From the NCBI GenBank assembly GCA_013002885.1, contig JABDLS010000099.1, positions 23,288 through 87,287 on the forward strand: a stretch of 64,000 bases of DNA, read 5' to 3'. The stretch is from Gemmatimonadota bacterium (GTDB lineage Bacteria > Gemmatimonadota > Gemmatimonadetes > Longimicrobiales > Gaopeijiaceae). The notes beneath the pieces were generated by a model. It had not been told where the DNA came from. It did no database searches and worked only from the letters and a program-made list of their open reading frames with translations. Shown here piece after piece: positions 52,786 to 62,631 of the stretch. Within the stretch, counting starts at the first letter, position 1, and each line of letters starts with the position of its first letter. The translations under genes were made by a program, and so were the position numbers.

Positions 52786-55485
52786 ATGGCCAGATGGCCC
52801 TTCCTCCGTTCGTTCTCCCCTGGGCAGGTGCGATCCGACGTCGACGCCGAGATCCGTGAGGAGATCGAACTCTACCTGGAGCTCCGCGCCAATGAGCTGG
52901 AGGACGAAGGACTGAGCCCTGAGGACGCCCGGCGGGTGGCTCAGGAGCGGTTCGGAGACGCGGAGGAGATCAAGCGAAGCCTTCGCAAGCAGGCGAAGCG
53001 CACACGAGCGAGACGGGAGACGACGATGACGATGAGTGGCCTCAAGCAGGATCTGGCATACGCAATCAGGAGCTTCCGGCGGAGCCCGGGATTCACCGCG
53101 GTGGCCGTGGCCACGCTCGCTCTGGCCCTCGGGGGCAACACGGCCATCTTCAGCGTCGTCGATGCCGCCCTTCTCCAGGCGCTGCCCTTCGAAGACCACG
53201 AGGAGTTGGTCTTCGTCAACGGTTACCATCTCACCAACGGCGAAGTCGCCATCCGGGGGGCGTCCTTCCCGGAGTTCAGGGACTGGAACGAACGGTCTCG
53301 CTGGGTCTCACCCATGGCGGCCGTCGGAGGCGTGTCCCTTTCGGCGACAGGGGGCGACGGTGCCGCCGAGCAGCTGAGCACTGAGATCGTCAGCCTCGAC
53401 TATTTCGATGTGCTCCTCACGCGGCCTGCGTTGGGCCGTGCTTTCTTTCCCGAGGAGCACGCCGAGGTCGATGCCCACCCGGTGGCGATCATATCCCATC
53501 GACTGTGGGAGCGTCGATACGCCTTGGACCCGGCCGCGCTGACATCTGAGATCATCATCAACGATCGACCACTGACCATTGTCGGGATCATGCCGGAAGC
53601 TTTCCAGGGTACGGATCTGGCAAACGGAACCGACCTGTGGGTTCCCGACGGGCTGGTGTCGCTCATCGCGTCGCCGGACCTCCTCGAGTCTCGGGGATCG
53701 CGGTTCCTCTCGGTCGTCGGTCGCTTGGCGCCGGGAGGCACCGTGGAGGAGGCCCAGGCCGAGCTCGACGTCGTCGCCCGGGACCTGCAAGCCACCTTCC
53801 CCCAAGCCCACGAAGACCGGTTCGCTCAGGTCCAGGAGTTTCGCGACGGGTATCTGGGCGACACCGGGGGGTTGCTCTGGATCCTCATGGGAGCGGGCAT
53901 CGTCCTCCTCCTCATCGCCGCTGCGAACGTGGCCAACCTTCTCCTGGTGCGGTCGCACAGCCGCACCCGGGAGTTCGTCCTCCGTCGTGCACTGGGTGCC
54001 GAGGGAAGCCGCGTGGCCGGTCAGCTCCTCACCGAGTCGTTCGTTCTCGCCGCCTTGGGTGGCGCGGCGGGCATCGGGGTCGCGGTGGCGGCTCTTCGCA
54101 TTCTCGGGCCCATGATCCCTAACGGGGCGCTTCCCGGCTACGTGGAGGCGGAACTCAGCTCGACGGCGTTCCTGACCTCGCTGGTCGTCCTGGTGCTTGT
54201 GGGCCTCGCCACCGGACTCCTCCCCGCCGCTTCCAGTGCGCGCATCGACATCGCCACCCGACTCCGAGAGGGCTCCAAGGGCTCGGCGGCGGTGTCTCTT
54301 CGACGCATCCGACCCCAGCATGTCTTCGTCGTGGCTCAGGTCGCCCTTGCGTTGATCCTCCTGGTGGGAGCGGGGCTCCTCACGCGTAGCTTCCGGGCTC
54401 AACTCGCTGTGGATACCGGCGTCGAGTTGGAGGGGATCATCGCCATGCGGATCAGCCCGCCCAACAGCCGATACGACACCAACGAAACGCTTTGGAATTT
54501 CTCCGCCGAGCTGGAGCGCCGCCTGGGTGAGCTTCCCGGCGTGGAGGGCGTCTCGCTGTCGTCCCGCCTGCCTTTCCGGGGTGGGTCATCGGGGGCCTAC
54601 ATCTTCCGGGAGGGGGACTCCGCGGAAGAGAGGATCCGCTTTCACCGGCACCATGTGACACCCAGCTACTTCGAGACACTCGGCATCGAGTTGCGTGAAG
54701 GGAGGCTTCTCAACGACGACGACAGGGGCGATTCGTCCGGCGTCATCGTCATCACCGACGCCATGGCGAGGCGTGTGTATCCCGGTGAGAGCGCAGTAGG
54801 GAAGATGATGAGCCTCCGACCCGACGACGGCATGCCCGTGGAGGTGGTGGGTGTCATCGAGGACGTACGCTATCGGGACATCACCACGTCCCTCATGGAG
54901 GAGGCCAACAGCCCGGACGTCTTCTTCTCGTACTGGCAGATGCCTTCACGGACGCTGGAAGTGGCGGTGCGCACCAACAGCGCCGCCACCGTGGTCCCCG
55001 CCATGCGGACCGTCGTCTCCGAGCTCGACCCCGAGCTCCCCATCTTCCAGCTCGAACCTCTCGAGGAGGGGCGACGGACCCAGACGGCCACCCCGCGTTT
55101 CGCCGCCTTTCTCATGTCCCTGTTCAGCGGACTGGCCGTGCTCCTGGCATGTGTCGGGATCTACGGGGTCCTGGCCTTCACCGTAGGGCAACGGTCACAG
55201 GAGATCGCCATTCGTCGTGCCATCGGAGCCAGCGGGGTCCGGGTCGCGCGAGCCGTGGTGGGTGATGGTCTTCGCCTGACCCTGGTGGGACTCCTCCTGG
55301 GTGGGGCTGGTGCGGTGGCCGGATCGCGTGTCCTCGAGACCTTCCTGTTCGGTGTGGAGGCCACGGATCCGGCGACCTTCGTCTCGGTGGCGGGTGGTAT
55401 GATCGCCGTGGCCGTGGTGGCCGCGGTCCTCCCGGCCCTCCGAGCCATGCGCCGAGACCCCGCCGAGGCGCTGAACTCCGACTGA
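52786..55485 (+). CDS. MacB/FtsX-like ABC permease (acidobacterial two-domain type)
   Basis: 899 residues. The N-terminal ~75 residues (IREEIELYLELRANELEDEG) form the permease-prefix helix domain. The first membrane helix follows at about 100-122 (GFTAVAVATLALALGGNTAIFSVV). A MacB-like periplasmic domain and seven more helices are seen, with VANLLLVRSHSRTREFVLRRALGA and QEIAIRRAIGA as the paired FtsX-family loops. No ATPase subunit is adjacent. Such permeases are thought to handle peptides or lipoproteins, but the substrate is unknown. It is coupled to padR. Confidence 0.92.
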   Translation: MARWPFLRSFSPGQVRSDVDAEIREEIELYLELRANELEDEGLSPEDARRVAQERFGDAEEIKRSLRKQAKRTRARRETTMTMSGLKQDLAYAIRSFRRSPGFTAVAVATLALALGGNTAIFSVVDAALLQALPFEDHEELVFVNGYHLTNGEVAIRGASFPEFRDWNERSRWVSPMAAVGGVSLSATGGDGAAEQLSTEIVSLDYFDVLLTRPALGRAFFPEEHAEVDAHPVAIISHRLWERRYALDPAALTSEIIINDRPLTIVGIMPEAFQGTDLANGTDLWVPDGLVSLIASPDLLESRGSRFLSVVGRLAPGGTVEEAQAELDVVARDLQATFPQAHEDRFAQVQEFRDGYLGDTGGLLWILMGAGIVLLLIAAANVANLLLVRSHSRTREFVLRRALGAEGSRVAGQLLTESFVLAALGGAAGIGVAVAALRILGPMIPNGALPGYVEAELSSTAFLTSLVVLVLVGLATGLLPAASSARIDIATRLREGSKGSAAVSLRRIRPQHVFVVAQVALALILLVGAGLLTRSFRAQLAVDTGVELEGIIAMRISPPNSRYDTNETLWNFSAELERRLGELPGVEGVSLSSRLPFRGGSSGAYIFREGDSAEERIRFHRHHVTPSYFETLGIELREGRLLNDDDRGDSSGVIVITDAMARRVYPGESAVGKMMSLRPDDGMPVEVVGVIEDVRYRDITTSLMEEANSPDVFFSYWQMPSRTLEVAVRTNSAATVVPAMRTVVSELDPELPIFQLEPLEEGRRTQTATPRFAAFLMSLFSGLAVLLACVGIYGVLAFTVGQRSQEIAIRRAIGASGVRVARAVVGDGLRLTLVGLLLGGAGAVAGSRVLETFLFGVEATDPATFVSVAGGMIAVAVVAAVLPALRAMRRDPAEALNSD

Positions 55486-55556
55486 GGCGTCCACCCCTAC
55501 CTTTGTATATGGGGCGCTCCTGGCACTCCCCCGGGTCACGAAAGCCGGTCAATTGC

Positions 55557-55585
55557 TTGACTTTGGCAGCTTGAACGAGTAAAAA
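55557..55585 (+). promoter_or_regulatory. Candidate promoter of the SusC/SusD operon
   Basis: TTGACT (55557-55562), 17-nt spacer, TAAAAA (55580-55585), 65 bp before the SusC-like start. The -10 is only a partial match to TATAAT. Confidence 0.45.
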
Positions 55586-55649
55586 GCTTGTTGGGATGAT
55601 GCGGGGATCGTGGGGATCGTGTACGCTGGAGTCAGGTCTAGGAGGATTC

Positions 55650-58600
55650 ATGACTCTACGAACGTTTGCTAACAGGACGGCGAACGCTCTCCGCAACATT
55701 ACAGTTGCGTTGGCGTTCGTAGCGTTCGGTGCGGTCGGAGTGGCCGCGCAGAACACCGGTACGGTTACCGGTCTCGTCCGCGACGCAGTAAGCCTGCAGC
55801 CCCTGGCGGGCGCGCAGGTATCCGTCGAAGGCACCGGCGTGGGAGGGCTGGTCAACAATGTTGGCCGCTTCCTGCTGCTGAATGTCCCGTCGGGCCAGCA
55901 GACCATCAACGTTACGCTCATCGGCTACAGCGCCGGTTCGCAGACGGTGTCGGTCACGGCTGGCGAGACCGCAACGGTCGACTTCCGACTTCGTGAGCAG
56001 GCGTTGGCGCTGGAAGGCGTCATCGTCACCGGTACGGCGGGTCAGGCCCGTCGCCGTGAGGTCGGAAACGTGGTCGAGTCCATCAGCTCGGCCGACATCG
56101 AGATGGCGGCCATCACGACGGCTAGTGAAGTCCTGCAGGGCCGGGCTTCCGGTCTGCAGATCACCAGCACGGAAGGCTCACCTGGTTCGGGCTCGGCGAT
56201 CCGCATCCGCGGGAACTCGTCGCTGTCTCAGGACAACCAGCCTCTGATCTACATCGACGGTGTTCGGATGGAGAACGGTTCCATCTTCGCCGACGATGAC
56301 GAGGGTGGCGCCGACATGAGCGCCCTGGACGGGATCAACCCGTCGGACATCGATCGTGTCGAGGTCGTGAAGGGACCGGCAGCGACGACGCTGTACGGTA
56401 CCGAGGCGGCGGGTGGCGTGATCCAGATCTTCACGAAGCGGGGATCGGCCGGTGCTCCGGCGTGGTCGCTGAACGTGGAGGGTGGCCTCACCAACATGCC
56501 GCTCCAGGGCCCACAGAGCGCCAGCGACGTGGGTCAGATCCAGAACCAGTTCATCGACGAGAACCCGGATCTGTTCCCGTCAGGTGACCTCGGCGTCGAT
56601 TACATGCTCCCTGAGGGAAGCATCGGTAACGACAATGGCCTGCGCCTCAACGACTGTGCGTCGGGTCAGGACCTCTCGATGTATTCGACCCTCGACAGCT
56701 ACGGCGCCGAGCCCGGCTGCCCCGAGAGTGGCAGCTGGTTCCGCGACGCCATTCAGCAGCGCTACAACCTGAGCGTTCGTGGTGGTGGAGAGACGGCGAC
56801 GTACTTCGTCTCCGGCCGCTACGCCGAGGAGCAGGGCGTGGTCGACCCGCAGGGTCAGGACAGCTACAACGTGCGGGCGAACATCCAGTTCCAGCCGGTC
56901 GACGGCCTGGACATCGCCCTGAACAACATGTACACCCGCCGTAACACGGTTTGGATTCCCAACGGCAACAACGCGTCGGGACTCTTCCTCAACGTGCTCC
57001 GCGGCGAGCGTGGCTACACACCGAACAACGACGACTCTCTGGTTCTGGTCAACGACCTCGATTCGTTCGTGAACCAGTGGGTGACGTCGGTGAGCATCGG
57101 CTGGTCGCCGACCAGCTCGCTGTCGCACCGTCTGAACTTCGGTCTGGACCACACGTCGGTCGACTTCACCGACTTCAAGCCGTTCGGCAACTACGAGAAC
57201 CCCGAGGGTGATCGTGAGGCCGACGAGCAGGTGGACCGGAACTTCACCTTCGACTACAACGGCTCGTGGCGCACCGACGTCACCGAGACCGTGTCTTCGT
57301 CGTTCTCGTGGGGCGGTCAGCTCTACGAGGAGTTCAACTTCCGCCTCAATGCCTTCGACGCTGTATTCGCGGGCCCTGGCGACCAGCTTCTCGGTGACGG
57401 CACGCTGCCGTCCATCGGTGAGAGCCGCCTGACCATCCGCTCGGGTGGTTTCTTCCTGCAGGAGCAGATCGGCCTCAACGACCGCCTCTTCATTACGGGT
57501 GGTGTGCGCTGGGACGGCTTCTCGACGTTCGGTGAAGGCTTCGGCCTCGCCGCGTACCCGAAGGTCTCGGCGGCCTACACGATCTCGGAGGAGAGCTTCT
57601 TCCCGCAGATCGACGCCCTCGACGCGCTGAAGCTGCGTGGTGCGTGGGGTAGGTCCGGTCGTGCGCCTGGTGCGTTCGACGCGGTGAAGATCTACGAAGC
57701 GACGCAGGCCGACGAGTTCGTGCCTGCAGTGATCATCGGCAACCTGGGTAACGCGGACCTCGGTCCTGAGATCTCCGAGGAGATCGAGGCCGGTCTGGAG
57801 ATGTCTCTCTTCCAGAGCCGCGCCACGGTGGACTTCACGTGGTACACCCAGACGACGAACGACGCTCTGATCTCCGTGCAGGAAGCGCCTTCCTTCGGTA
57901 CGGAAGAAGCAACGCTGCGCAACCTCGGTGAGACCGAGGTGAAGGGAATCGAGGCGGTCGCGAGCTTCGTGCCGGTCCGCTCGGACAACTTCGAGTGGTC
58001 CATCAACGGTTCGTACTCGACGAACAAGTCCGAGATCATCGACATGGGCCCGCTGCAGAATCTGGGCTTCAGTCTTCGCGTCGGTCAGCCGCTGCGCGTC
58101 GAGTACGATGACATCGTTCTGAACCCGGACGAGGTCGGCGTCGTGCCGGACCACTCGTCCGAGGTGGTGGGCGTGCTGTGGCCGGAGCAGTTGTACAGCT
58201 TCGGGACCCGCTTCACGTTCAACAACTCGCTCACGTTCGACCTTCTGGCCGAGGGCCAGGCCGGCTTCGTGAAGACGGTGGGTATCGGCTGGGCAACGGT
58301 GCGTCGTGAGACGTGGCCGGCGTGCTTCGGCATCCAGGACGAGTTCAACCAGAACGGCATCACGAACCTCACGGCGGCGCAGCAGAGCCTGTGTGGTGCG
58401 TCGTCGTCTGCGTGGGGCACCTGGACGGACAGGGCGGACTTCATCAAGCTCCGCTCGGCCAGCCTGTCGTACCGCCTGCCGGACGACATCATTCCGTACG
58501 CGCAGAGCGTACAGCTCTCGGTGCAGGGCAAGAACCTGTTCATGATCACCGACTACCAGGGTCTCGACCCTGAGGCGACTGACAGCGGACTGTCCAACCA

Positions 58601-58670
58601 GACGCCGTTCGAGTACTACAACATGGGTCCGCCGCGGGTCTTCATCTTCAGCGCGACGGTGAACTTCTGA
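55650..58670 (+). CDS. SusC/RagA-family TonB-linked outer-membrane receptor
   Basis: 1006 residues. The signal peptide is cleaved near AAQ (about residue 34). A carboxypeptidase-regulatory-like domain (GTVTGLVRDAVSLQPLAGAQV) follows, then the plug with VLQGRASGLQITSTEGSPG, IRGNSSLSQDNQPLIYIDG and GPAATTLYGTEAAGGVI. A 22-strand barrel completes the protein, ending in FIFSATVNF. It imports a large substrate, probably oligosaccharide or peptide, with its SusD partner. ATG 55650 is chosen for the AGGAGG 5 nt before it; the frame begins at 55596. The SusD start overlaps its stop (TGATG). Confidence 0.93.
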   Translation: MTLRTFANRTANALRNITVALAFVAFGAVGVAAQNTGTVTGLVRDAVSLQPLAGAQVSVEGTGVGGLVNNVGRFLLLNVPSGQQTINVTLIGYSAGSQTVSVTAGETATVDFRLREQALALEGVIVTGTAGQARRREVGNVVESISSADIEMAAITTASEVLQGRASGLQITSTEGSPGSGSAIRIRGNSSLSQDNQPLIYIDGVRMENGSIFADDDEGGADMSALDGINPSDIDRVEVVKGPAATTLYGTEAAGGVIQIFTKRGSAGAPAWSLNVEGGLTNMPLQGPQSASDVGQIQNQFIDENPDLFPSGDLGVDYMLPEGSIGNDNGLRLNDCASGQDLSMYSTLDSYGAEPGCPESGSWFRDAIQQRYNLSVRGGGETATYFVSGRYAEEQGVVDPQGQDSYNVRANIQFQPVDGLDIALNNMYTRRNTVWIPNGNNASGLFLNVLRGERGYTPNNDDSLVLVNDLDSFVNQWVTSVSIGWSPTSSLSHRLNFGLDHTSVDFTDFKPFGNYENPEGDREADEQVDRNFTFDYNGSWRTDVTETVSSSFSWGGQLYEEFNFRLNAFDAVFAGPGDQLLGDGTLPSIGESRLTIRSGGFFLQEQIGLNDRLFITGGVRWDGFSTFGEGFGLAAYPKVSAAYTISEESFFPQIDALDALKLRGAWGRSGRAPGAFDAVKIYEATQADEFVPAVIIGNLGNADLGPEISEEIEAGLEMSLFQSRATVDFTWYTQTTNDALISVQEAPSFGTEEATLRNLGETEVKGIEAVASFVPVRSDNFEWSINGSYSTNKSEIIDMGPLQNLGFSLRVGQPLRVEYDDIVLNPDEVGVVPDHSSEVVGVLWPEQLYSFGTRFTFNNSLTFDLLAEGQAGFVKTVGIGWATVRRETWPACFGIQDEFNQNGITNLTAAQQSLCGASSSAWGTWTDRADFIKLRSASLSYRLPDDIIPYAQSVQLSVQGKNLFMITDYQGLDPEATDSGLSNQTPFEYYNMGPPRVFIFSATVNF

Positions 58671-60106
58671 TGAGTAACTGGAAAGGAATTCTTCGATGGC
58701 CGCTGGTCGCGGTTCTCGCGGTCGGCCTGGCCGGGTGTGATCTCGAGGTCCTGAACCCTGGTTCCATCCAGGACGCGGATCTCAACACGCCGGACTTGAT
58801 GCCGATCCTCGTGGCCGGTGTCTCGGCCGAGTACAACGATGTCCAGGACCTCCTCGTGATGGAGGTGGGTCGACTCACCGACGCCGTGGCTGGGACCGGC
58901 TCCTACGGGAGCACGCAGCGGTACCGTCAGGGCATCGTGGACAACAACGACACCGATGGCTACTGGGAGCAGGCCCACGAGGCCGCTTGGGCAGCAGGTG
59001 AAGCCTGGGCGCGACTCGAGCAGGTATTGGAAGGCGCCGCGAGTTCCGATGTTGGGGCCGCGCGTGTCTTCATGCTCATGGGTCATGCCCACAACCGCCT
59101 CGGTGAGAACTTCTGCGACCTGGTCTACGACGTCGGGTCGGTGCAGGCCCGCGAGGTTGCGTTCGACTCGGCGATCGTCGCGTTCAACCGGGCGATCACC
59201 ATCGGTGCGGCCGCTGGTGCCGACGCCGATGACTACGTGCTGTCGGCTTGGGCCGGTATCGCGCAGGCGCAGCTTGGTAAGGCTGCGGTAGGTACCGGGT
59301 CGTGGCAGGCTGCGTACGATGCCGCGCAGGACTTCTTCAACAACGGCGGCACGGAGCAGTGGTTCGACTACGCGATCTACCATCCGCAGGCGAACACCAA
59401 TTACATGTGGAACGAGACGCATGGTCGGGCTGAGGTCGGTGTCTGGACGACACAGGCCCAGCAGATGCACGACGCCACGGGTGACATCCGCGTAGCGTAC
59501 ACCAAGTGCGGTGAGTGGGTGGATACGAGCCGGCCGAATCCGGATCCGGGCATGGGTGTAGACGACCTGGGTTGTTCGTCGGGTTCCGGCGCTCACCAGG
59601 GTGCCGACGGTCTGACCGCGCATTACCGCCAGGACAAGTACGACGACCGTGGCTCGGACATCCCGCGCGCCTCTGGCGTGGAGATGCGGATGATCCAGGC
59701 CGAGGCGATGCTCATGATGGGCGATATCGACGCCACGGACGGGATGACGTACTACCTGAACCTGGCGCGGGCGTCCTACGCCGACCCGAGCCTGCCCCCT
59801 CTCGCCGCGCCTGCCGCGGTGGGTACCCTGGATTTCCGGGATCAGTACCCGCACTACGCCATGGAAGGCGATGCGGAGTGGGATGCGTGGTCGATGCTCG
59901 ATGCCGAGCGTTACGCGACCACGTGGATCGAGGGCAAGCGGTTCTTCGACATCACGCGATGGGACCATCCGTTCCTCGCGGGCGGGTTTCTGGCCAAGAA
60001 CGTACCGGGCGCGGACGCTGTTCCGCAGCGCGTGTCGTGCTTGCCGATTCCCAAGGTCGAATGCGACCTGAACCCCAACGTCACGGACAGCCCAGCCTGC
60101 GGCTGA
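58670..60106 (+). CDS. RagB/SusD-family outer-membrane lipoprotein
   Basis: 478 residues. The lipobox GLAGC gives a lipidated Cys23. Two tetratricopeptide-like helical parts (about 95-235) surround AHNRLGENFCDLVYD. The later region has MRMIQAEAMLMMGDI and WIEGKRFFDITRW, common to SusD-like proteins. It binds the substrate at the cell surface and hands it to the SusC barrel. It starts ATG 58670, sharing one base with the SusC stop, so the genes are translationally linked. A strong terminator follows. Confidence 0.92.
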   Translation: MSNWKGILRWPLVAVLAVGLAGCDLEVLNPGSIQDADLNTPDLMPILVAGVSAEYNDVQDLLVMEVGRLTDAVAGTGSYGSTQRYRQGIVDNNDTDGYWEQAHEAAWAAGEAWARLEQVLEGAASSDVGAARVFMLMGHAHNRLGENFCDLVYDVGSVQAREVAFDSAIVAFNRAITIGAAAGADADDYVLSAWAGIAQAQLGKAAVGTGSWQAAYDAAQDFFNNGGTEQWFDYAIYHPQANTNYMWNETHGRAEVGVWTTQAQQMHDATGDIRVAYTKCGEWVDTSRPNPDPGMGVDDLGCSSGSGAHQGADGLTAHYRQDKYDDRGSDIPRASGVEMRMIQAEAMLMMGDIDATDGMTYYLNLARASYADPSLPPLAAPAAVGTLDFRDQYPHYAMEGDAEWDAWSMLDAERYATTWIEGKRFFDITRWDHPFLAGGFLAKNVPGADAVPQRVSCLPIPKVECDLNPNVTDSPACG

Positions 60107-60131
60107 TGAAGACGTGATGGTGTAGGAATCT

Positions 60132-60168
60132 GCCCCCGTCGGCGACATGCCGGCGGGGGCATTTTTTT
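60132..60168 (+). terminator. Strong rho-independent terminator of susCD
   Basis: A 12-bp stem with one T-G wobble (60132-60143 with 60149-60160), loop GACAT, then A and a T7 run (60162-60168). It lies 26 nt after the SusD-like stop codon. Confidence 0.9.
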
Positions 60169-60217
60169 GTGTCCCCTGACACGCTGATGGTATGTGTGTG
60201 GGGCGACGTCCGTATGG

Positions 60218-60223
60218 TAGAAT
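60218..60223 (+). promoter_or_regulatory. Possible -10 box (TAGAAT)
   Basis: TAGAAT, a good -10 match, lies about 24 bp before the GTG start of the TonB-plug-like gene. No convincing -35 element is seen upstream. Confidence 0.3.
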
Positions 60224-60246
60224 GACGCCGCCCTCGGAGGTGAACG

Positions 60247-61083
60247 GTGACGAAGATGGTAGGACCGGATAGCAGGCTGGGACCAGCATCGTCCTGTCGC
60301 TTTCGACGTTGGCCGAGTTGCGTGGTCCTGGTGGCAGTCGCGGCAGCGGTCTTTGTGCCTCCTCAGCCTGTGCAAGGGCAAACGCTGAGGGGCACGGTTC
60401 TCGATGCCGTCACCGGCGAACCGGTCATGTTGGCGCAGGTCAGCCTACTCGAGGAGGGACGCAGCGAGGTCGCCGCGGATCTGGCCAGCCTTGGGGGAGC
60501 TTTCGAGCTCGAGGCCCCGGGCGATGGGGTCTACTTCCTGTACGTGAGGCGGGACGGCTACGAGGCGCTTCTCGATGGCCTGTTCGAGCTCGGTTCCGAC
60601 GGGGTCGTGGAGGTGCGGGTCGGACTGACACCCGAACCCATCGAGTTGGAAGCCGTGGATGTCGTGGCGGACCGGACCATGACTCCGCTGGAACGCTCAG
60701 GCTTCTACGATCGGGTGCTCACCGCTCCAGGCCACTTCCTGAGCCGCGAAGACATCGAGCGAGTCGGCAGCAGCAAGGTGTCCGACGTCTTCCAAAGAGT
60801 GCCCAGGGTCGAAGTCGACGCCACCCGACCGCTCACTGGCCCCGATGTGATGCAGAACCCTTCGATCTTCATGCGTCGAGGGACCGAGCCGTGTTTCCCT
60901 GCGCTTTACATCGACCGCCACGTCGTGGCCAACGGCCTCACGGACGCCGTCAGGCCCGACGACTGGGTGAACACGGCAGAGATCGAAGCGATCGAGATCT
61001 ACGCCCGCGCCTCTCAGGTCCCGCCCGAGTTCGACCCGATTGGCGGCTGCGGTGTCGTACTCATCTGGACACGAGCCCGCTGA
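60247..61083 (+). CDS. TonB-plug-like protein lacking the barrel
   Basis: 278 residues. A signal sequence (cleaved near VQGQ, about residue 45) is followed by a carboxypeptidase-regulatory-like sandwich (LRGTVLDAVTGEPVMLAQV...). A plug-like segment comes next (LSREDIERVGSSKVSDVFQRVPRVEVD, RRGTEPCFPALYIDRHVV, EIEAIEIYARASQVPPEFD). It ends GCGVVLIWTRAR, where a TonB receptor barrel would begin. It is probably a small periplasmic or outer-membrane accessory. GTG 60247 is preceded by GGAGGTGA 2 nt upstream. It follows the susCD terminator, so it is a separate unit. Confidence 0.8.
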   Translation: MTKMVGPDSRLGPASSCRFRRWPSCVVLVAVAAAVFVPPQPVQGQTLRGTVLDAVTGEPVMLAQVSLLEEGRSEVAADLASLGGAFELEAPGDGVYFLYVRRDGYEALLDGLFELGSDGVVEVRVGLTPEPIELEAVDVVADRTMTPLERSGFYDRVLTAPGHFLSREDIERVGSSKVSDVFQRVPRVEVDATRPLTGPDVMQNPSIFMRRGTEPCFPALYIDRHVVANGLTDAVRPDDWVNTAEIEAIEIYARASQVPPEFDPIGGCGVVLIWTRAR

Positions 61084-61119
61084 AGCAGCGAATCGACTTC
61101 CCGGGACCGTCGCAGCGGC

Positions 61120-61536
61120 TCAGCCTCCGGTGGGTATGTTGCCGTCGCCGGTCAGGATAAGGGCCGCGGCGGCGAAGCCGGCTACGAGGAGGCCCCCCAT
61201 GATCGCGGACGTCTTTCCGGCGTCGAACTGCCGCACGATGACGGATTGGATTTCCGTCAATGGAACGAGACGGGTGACGGTCTCGACGCGACCCTGGCCT
61301 CGCGCCACGTCCGCCACGAAAGAGAGGGAGCTCGTCGTCCATGTGAGGTCGTGGACCTCGGAAAACTCCACGACCTCCCCGTCCTCGTTCCCGGACTGGA
61401 CGACGACGACGCCACGAAGGTCGAGCGCCTGACGCTCGGGGTGGGACGCCGGTACCGGGGCTCGCATCACGCCATAGCACCCGGTGAGAAAGGGGAGGGC
61501 CACAAGAGCGGCCAAAGCGTACACGGTACGTTTCAT
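61120..61536 (-). CDS. Small lipoprotein with C-terminal membrane helix
   Basis: 138 residues. Lipobox FLTGC gives Cys20. A central beta-rich part (LDLRGVVVVQSGNEDGEVVEF, ETVTRLVPLTEIQSVIVRQ) precedes a hydrophobic stretch of about 20 residues (SAIMGGLLVAGFAAAALIL), then a short polar end. Many soil bacteria encode comparable lipoproteins of unknown role. Its ATG overlaps the stop of the creatininase-family gene in ATGA, so both are translated together. Confidence 0.75.
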   Translation of the reverse strand: MKRTVYALAALVALPFLTGCYGVMRAPVPASHPERQALDLRGVVVVQSGNEDGEVVEFSEVHDLTWTTSSLSFVADVARGQGRVETVTRLVPLTEIQSVIVRQFDAGKTSAIMGGLLVAGFAAAALILTGDGNIPTGG

Positions 61537-62345
61537 CGACGGGACTCCATGAGTTCACCAATCTGGTTCAATGCGGCGTCGACCTTGAAGCGGATGCCTC
61601 GGACACCACGCTCCACCGACGCCCGTGTGGGGTCACCCGACACACCGCTGTCGGGGGAGCCGCCTCCGGGCGCCAGCCTCTCTGTTCTGATGTGCCTCGG
61701 GTCGACTGCGAGCAGCTGCGACGTGTCGGAAATCCCGGCGTGGCCGCCGATGGTCTCCTGTGTCTCGCCCTGCTCCATGAGCCATTCCCGGAAGCCGTTG
61801 TTGCCGTAGTAGTCGCCGACGAAGTGGACCCAGCCGGGGTCACCCTGCCACTCGTTGTTCAACATGGTCGCGACCTGCTCCATGCCGTTCTGGTTGCCCC
61901 CGCTGTCCCCGATGAGGACGATGTCCGTGAAGCCGTGAACGGCGAGGCTCCGGGAGGCGTACTCCAGAAGCTTCATGAAGTACTCCTCCGGCAACGTAAT
62001 GGTGCCGGCCTTGGCCATGTGGCCTCGGGTGGGATTGTTCACGTCACCCTCAGGCACGTAGGTGACGACGGGCGCCACGAGGGCGTTGCCGAGCTCCCGG
62101 GCGATCATCGCCGAGGCGTGGTTGATGATGAACTTGTGCTTGCCGAGGACCATGTGAGGGCCGTTCTGCTCTGTGCCCGCAGTTGGGATAATGATGGTCG
62201 TCGTGCCGTTGTCGATGGCGTCGCGGACTTCAGTCCACGTGAGTTCTTCGAGAAAGACGGATGGGAGATCCTGCCCCGACGCGGGCGTTCCAAAAAGGCC
62301 AGCGATGGCGATGGCGAGGATCGATGCGGTCGTTCGGGTTCTCAT
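61533..62345 (-). CDS. Exported creatininase-family protein with altered metal ligands
   Basis: 270 residues. The signal peptide (MRTRTTASILAIAIAGLFG, cleaved near ASGQ) is unusual for this family. The fold motifs PTAGTEQNGPHMVLGKHK (54-71), RGHMAKAGTITLP and GDSGGNQNGM (147-155) match creatininase. However, positions that bind metal in creatininase differ: Asn61 replaces His, His70 replaces Asp and Ser148 replaces the His of NGHGGN. It may bind metal differently or be inactive. ATG 62345 is preferred. It is coupled to the downstream lipoprotein gene by ATGA. Confidence 0.82.
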   Translation of the reverse strand: MRTRTTASILAIAIAGLFGTPASGQDLPSVFLEELTWTEVRDAIDNGTTTIIIPTAGTEQNGPHMVLGKHKFIINHASAMIARELGNALVAPVVTYVPEGDVNNPTRGHMAKAGTITLPEEYFMKLLEYASRSLAVHGFTDIVLIGDSGGNQNGMEQVATMLNNEWQGDPGWVHFVGDYYGNNGFREWLMEQGETQETIGGHAGISDTSQLLAVDPRHIRTERLAPGGGSPDSGVSGDPTRASVERGVRGIRFKVDAALNQIGELMESRR

Positions 62346-62631
62346 GGGCCGTTGGGGCAGGTGGAGCGTCGACGTGCTTCCTTCGGGCCGGACACTAGAG
62401 GGGCCGCTGCGGGGCGGCAAGGGAATGCAGGTGCCCAGGGTCCGGGCATGACGGCGGGGCTGGTCAGGGGCGCGCAGTGTCTCGACCTTTCCCTCTCGCC
62501 CCGGTGTTGGGTCGGGTGAAGATCGAGAGACTCTGTTTTCCAGGAGTACGCCCCGTGCTTCAGGTGCAATCTGCTTACCCCACCTTCTACGCGGGCCGCG
62601 TAGGCGCATTACCGCAGGAAGTCGACTGACC

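Noticed and set aside
56580..58154. A 524-codon minus-strand frame
   Set aside because: It is antisense to the SusC-like barrel region.
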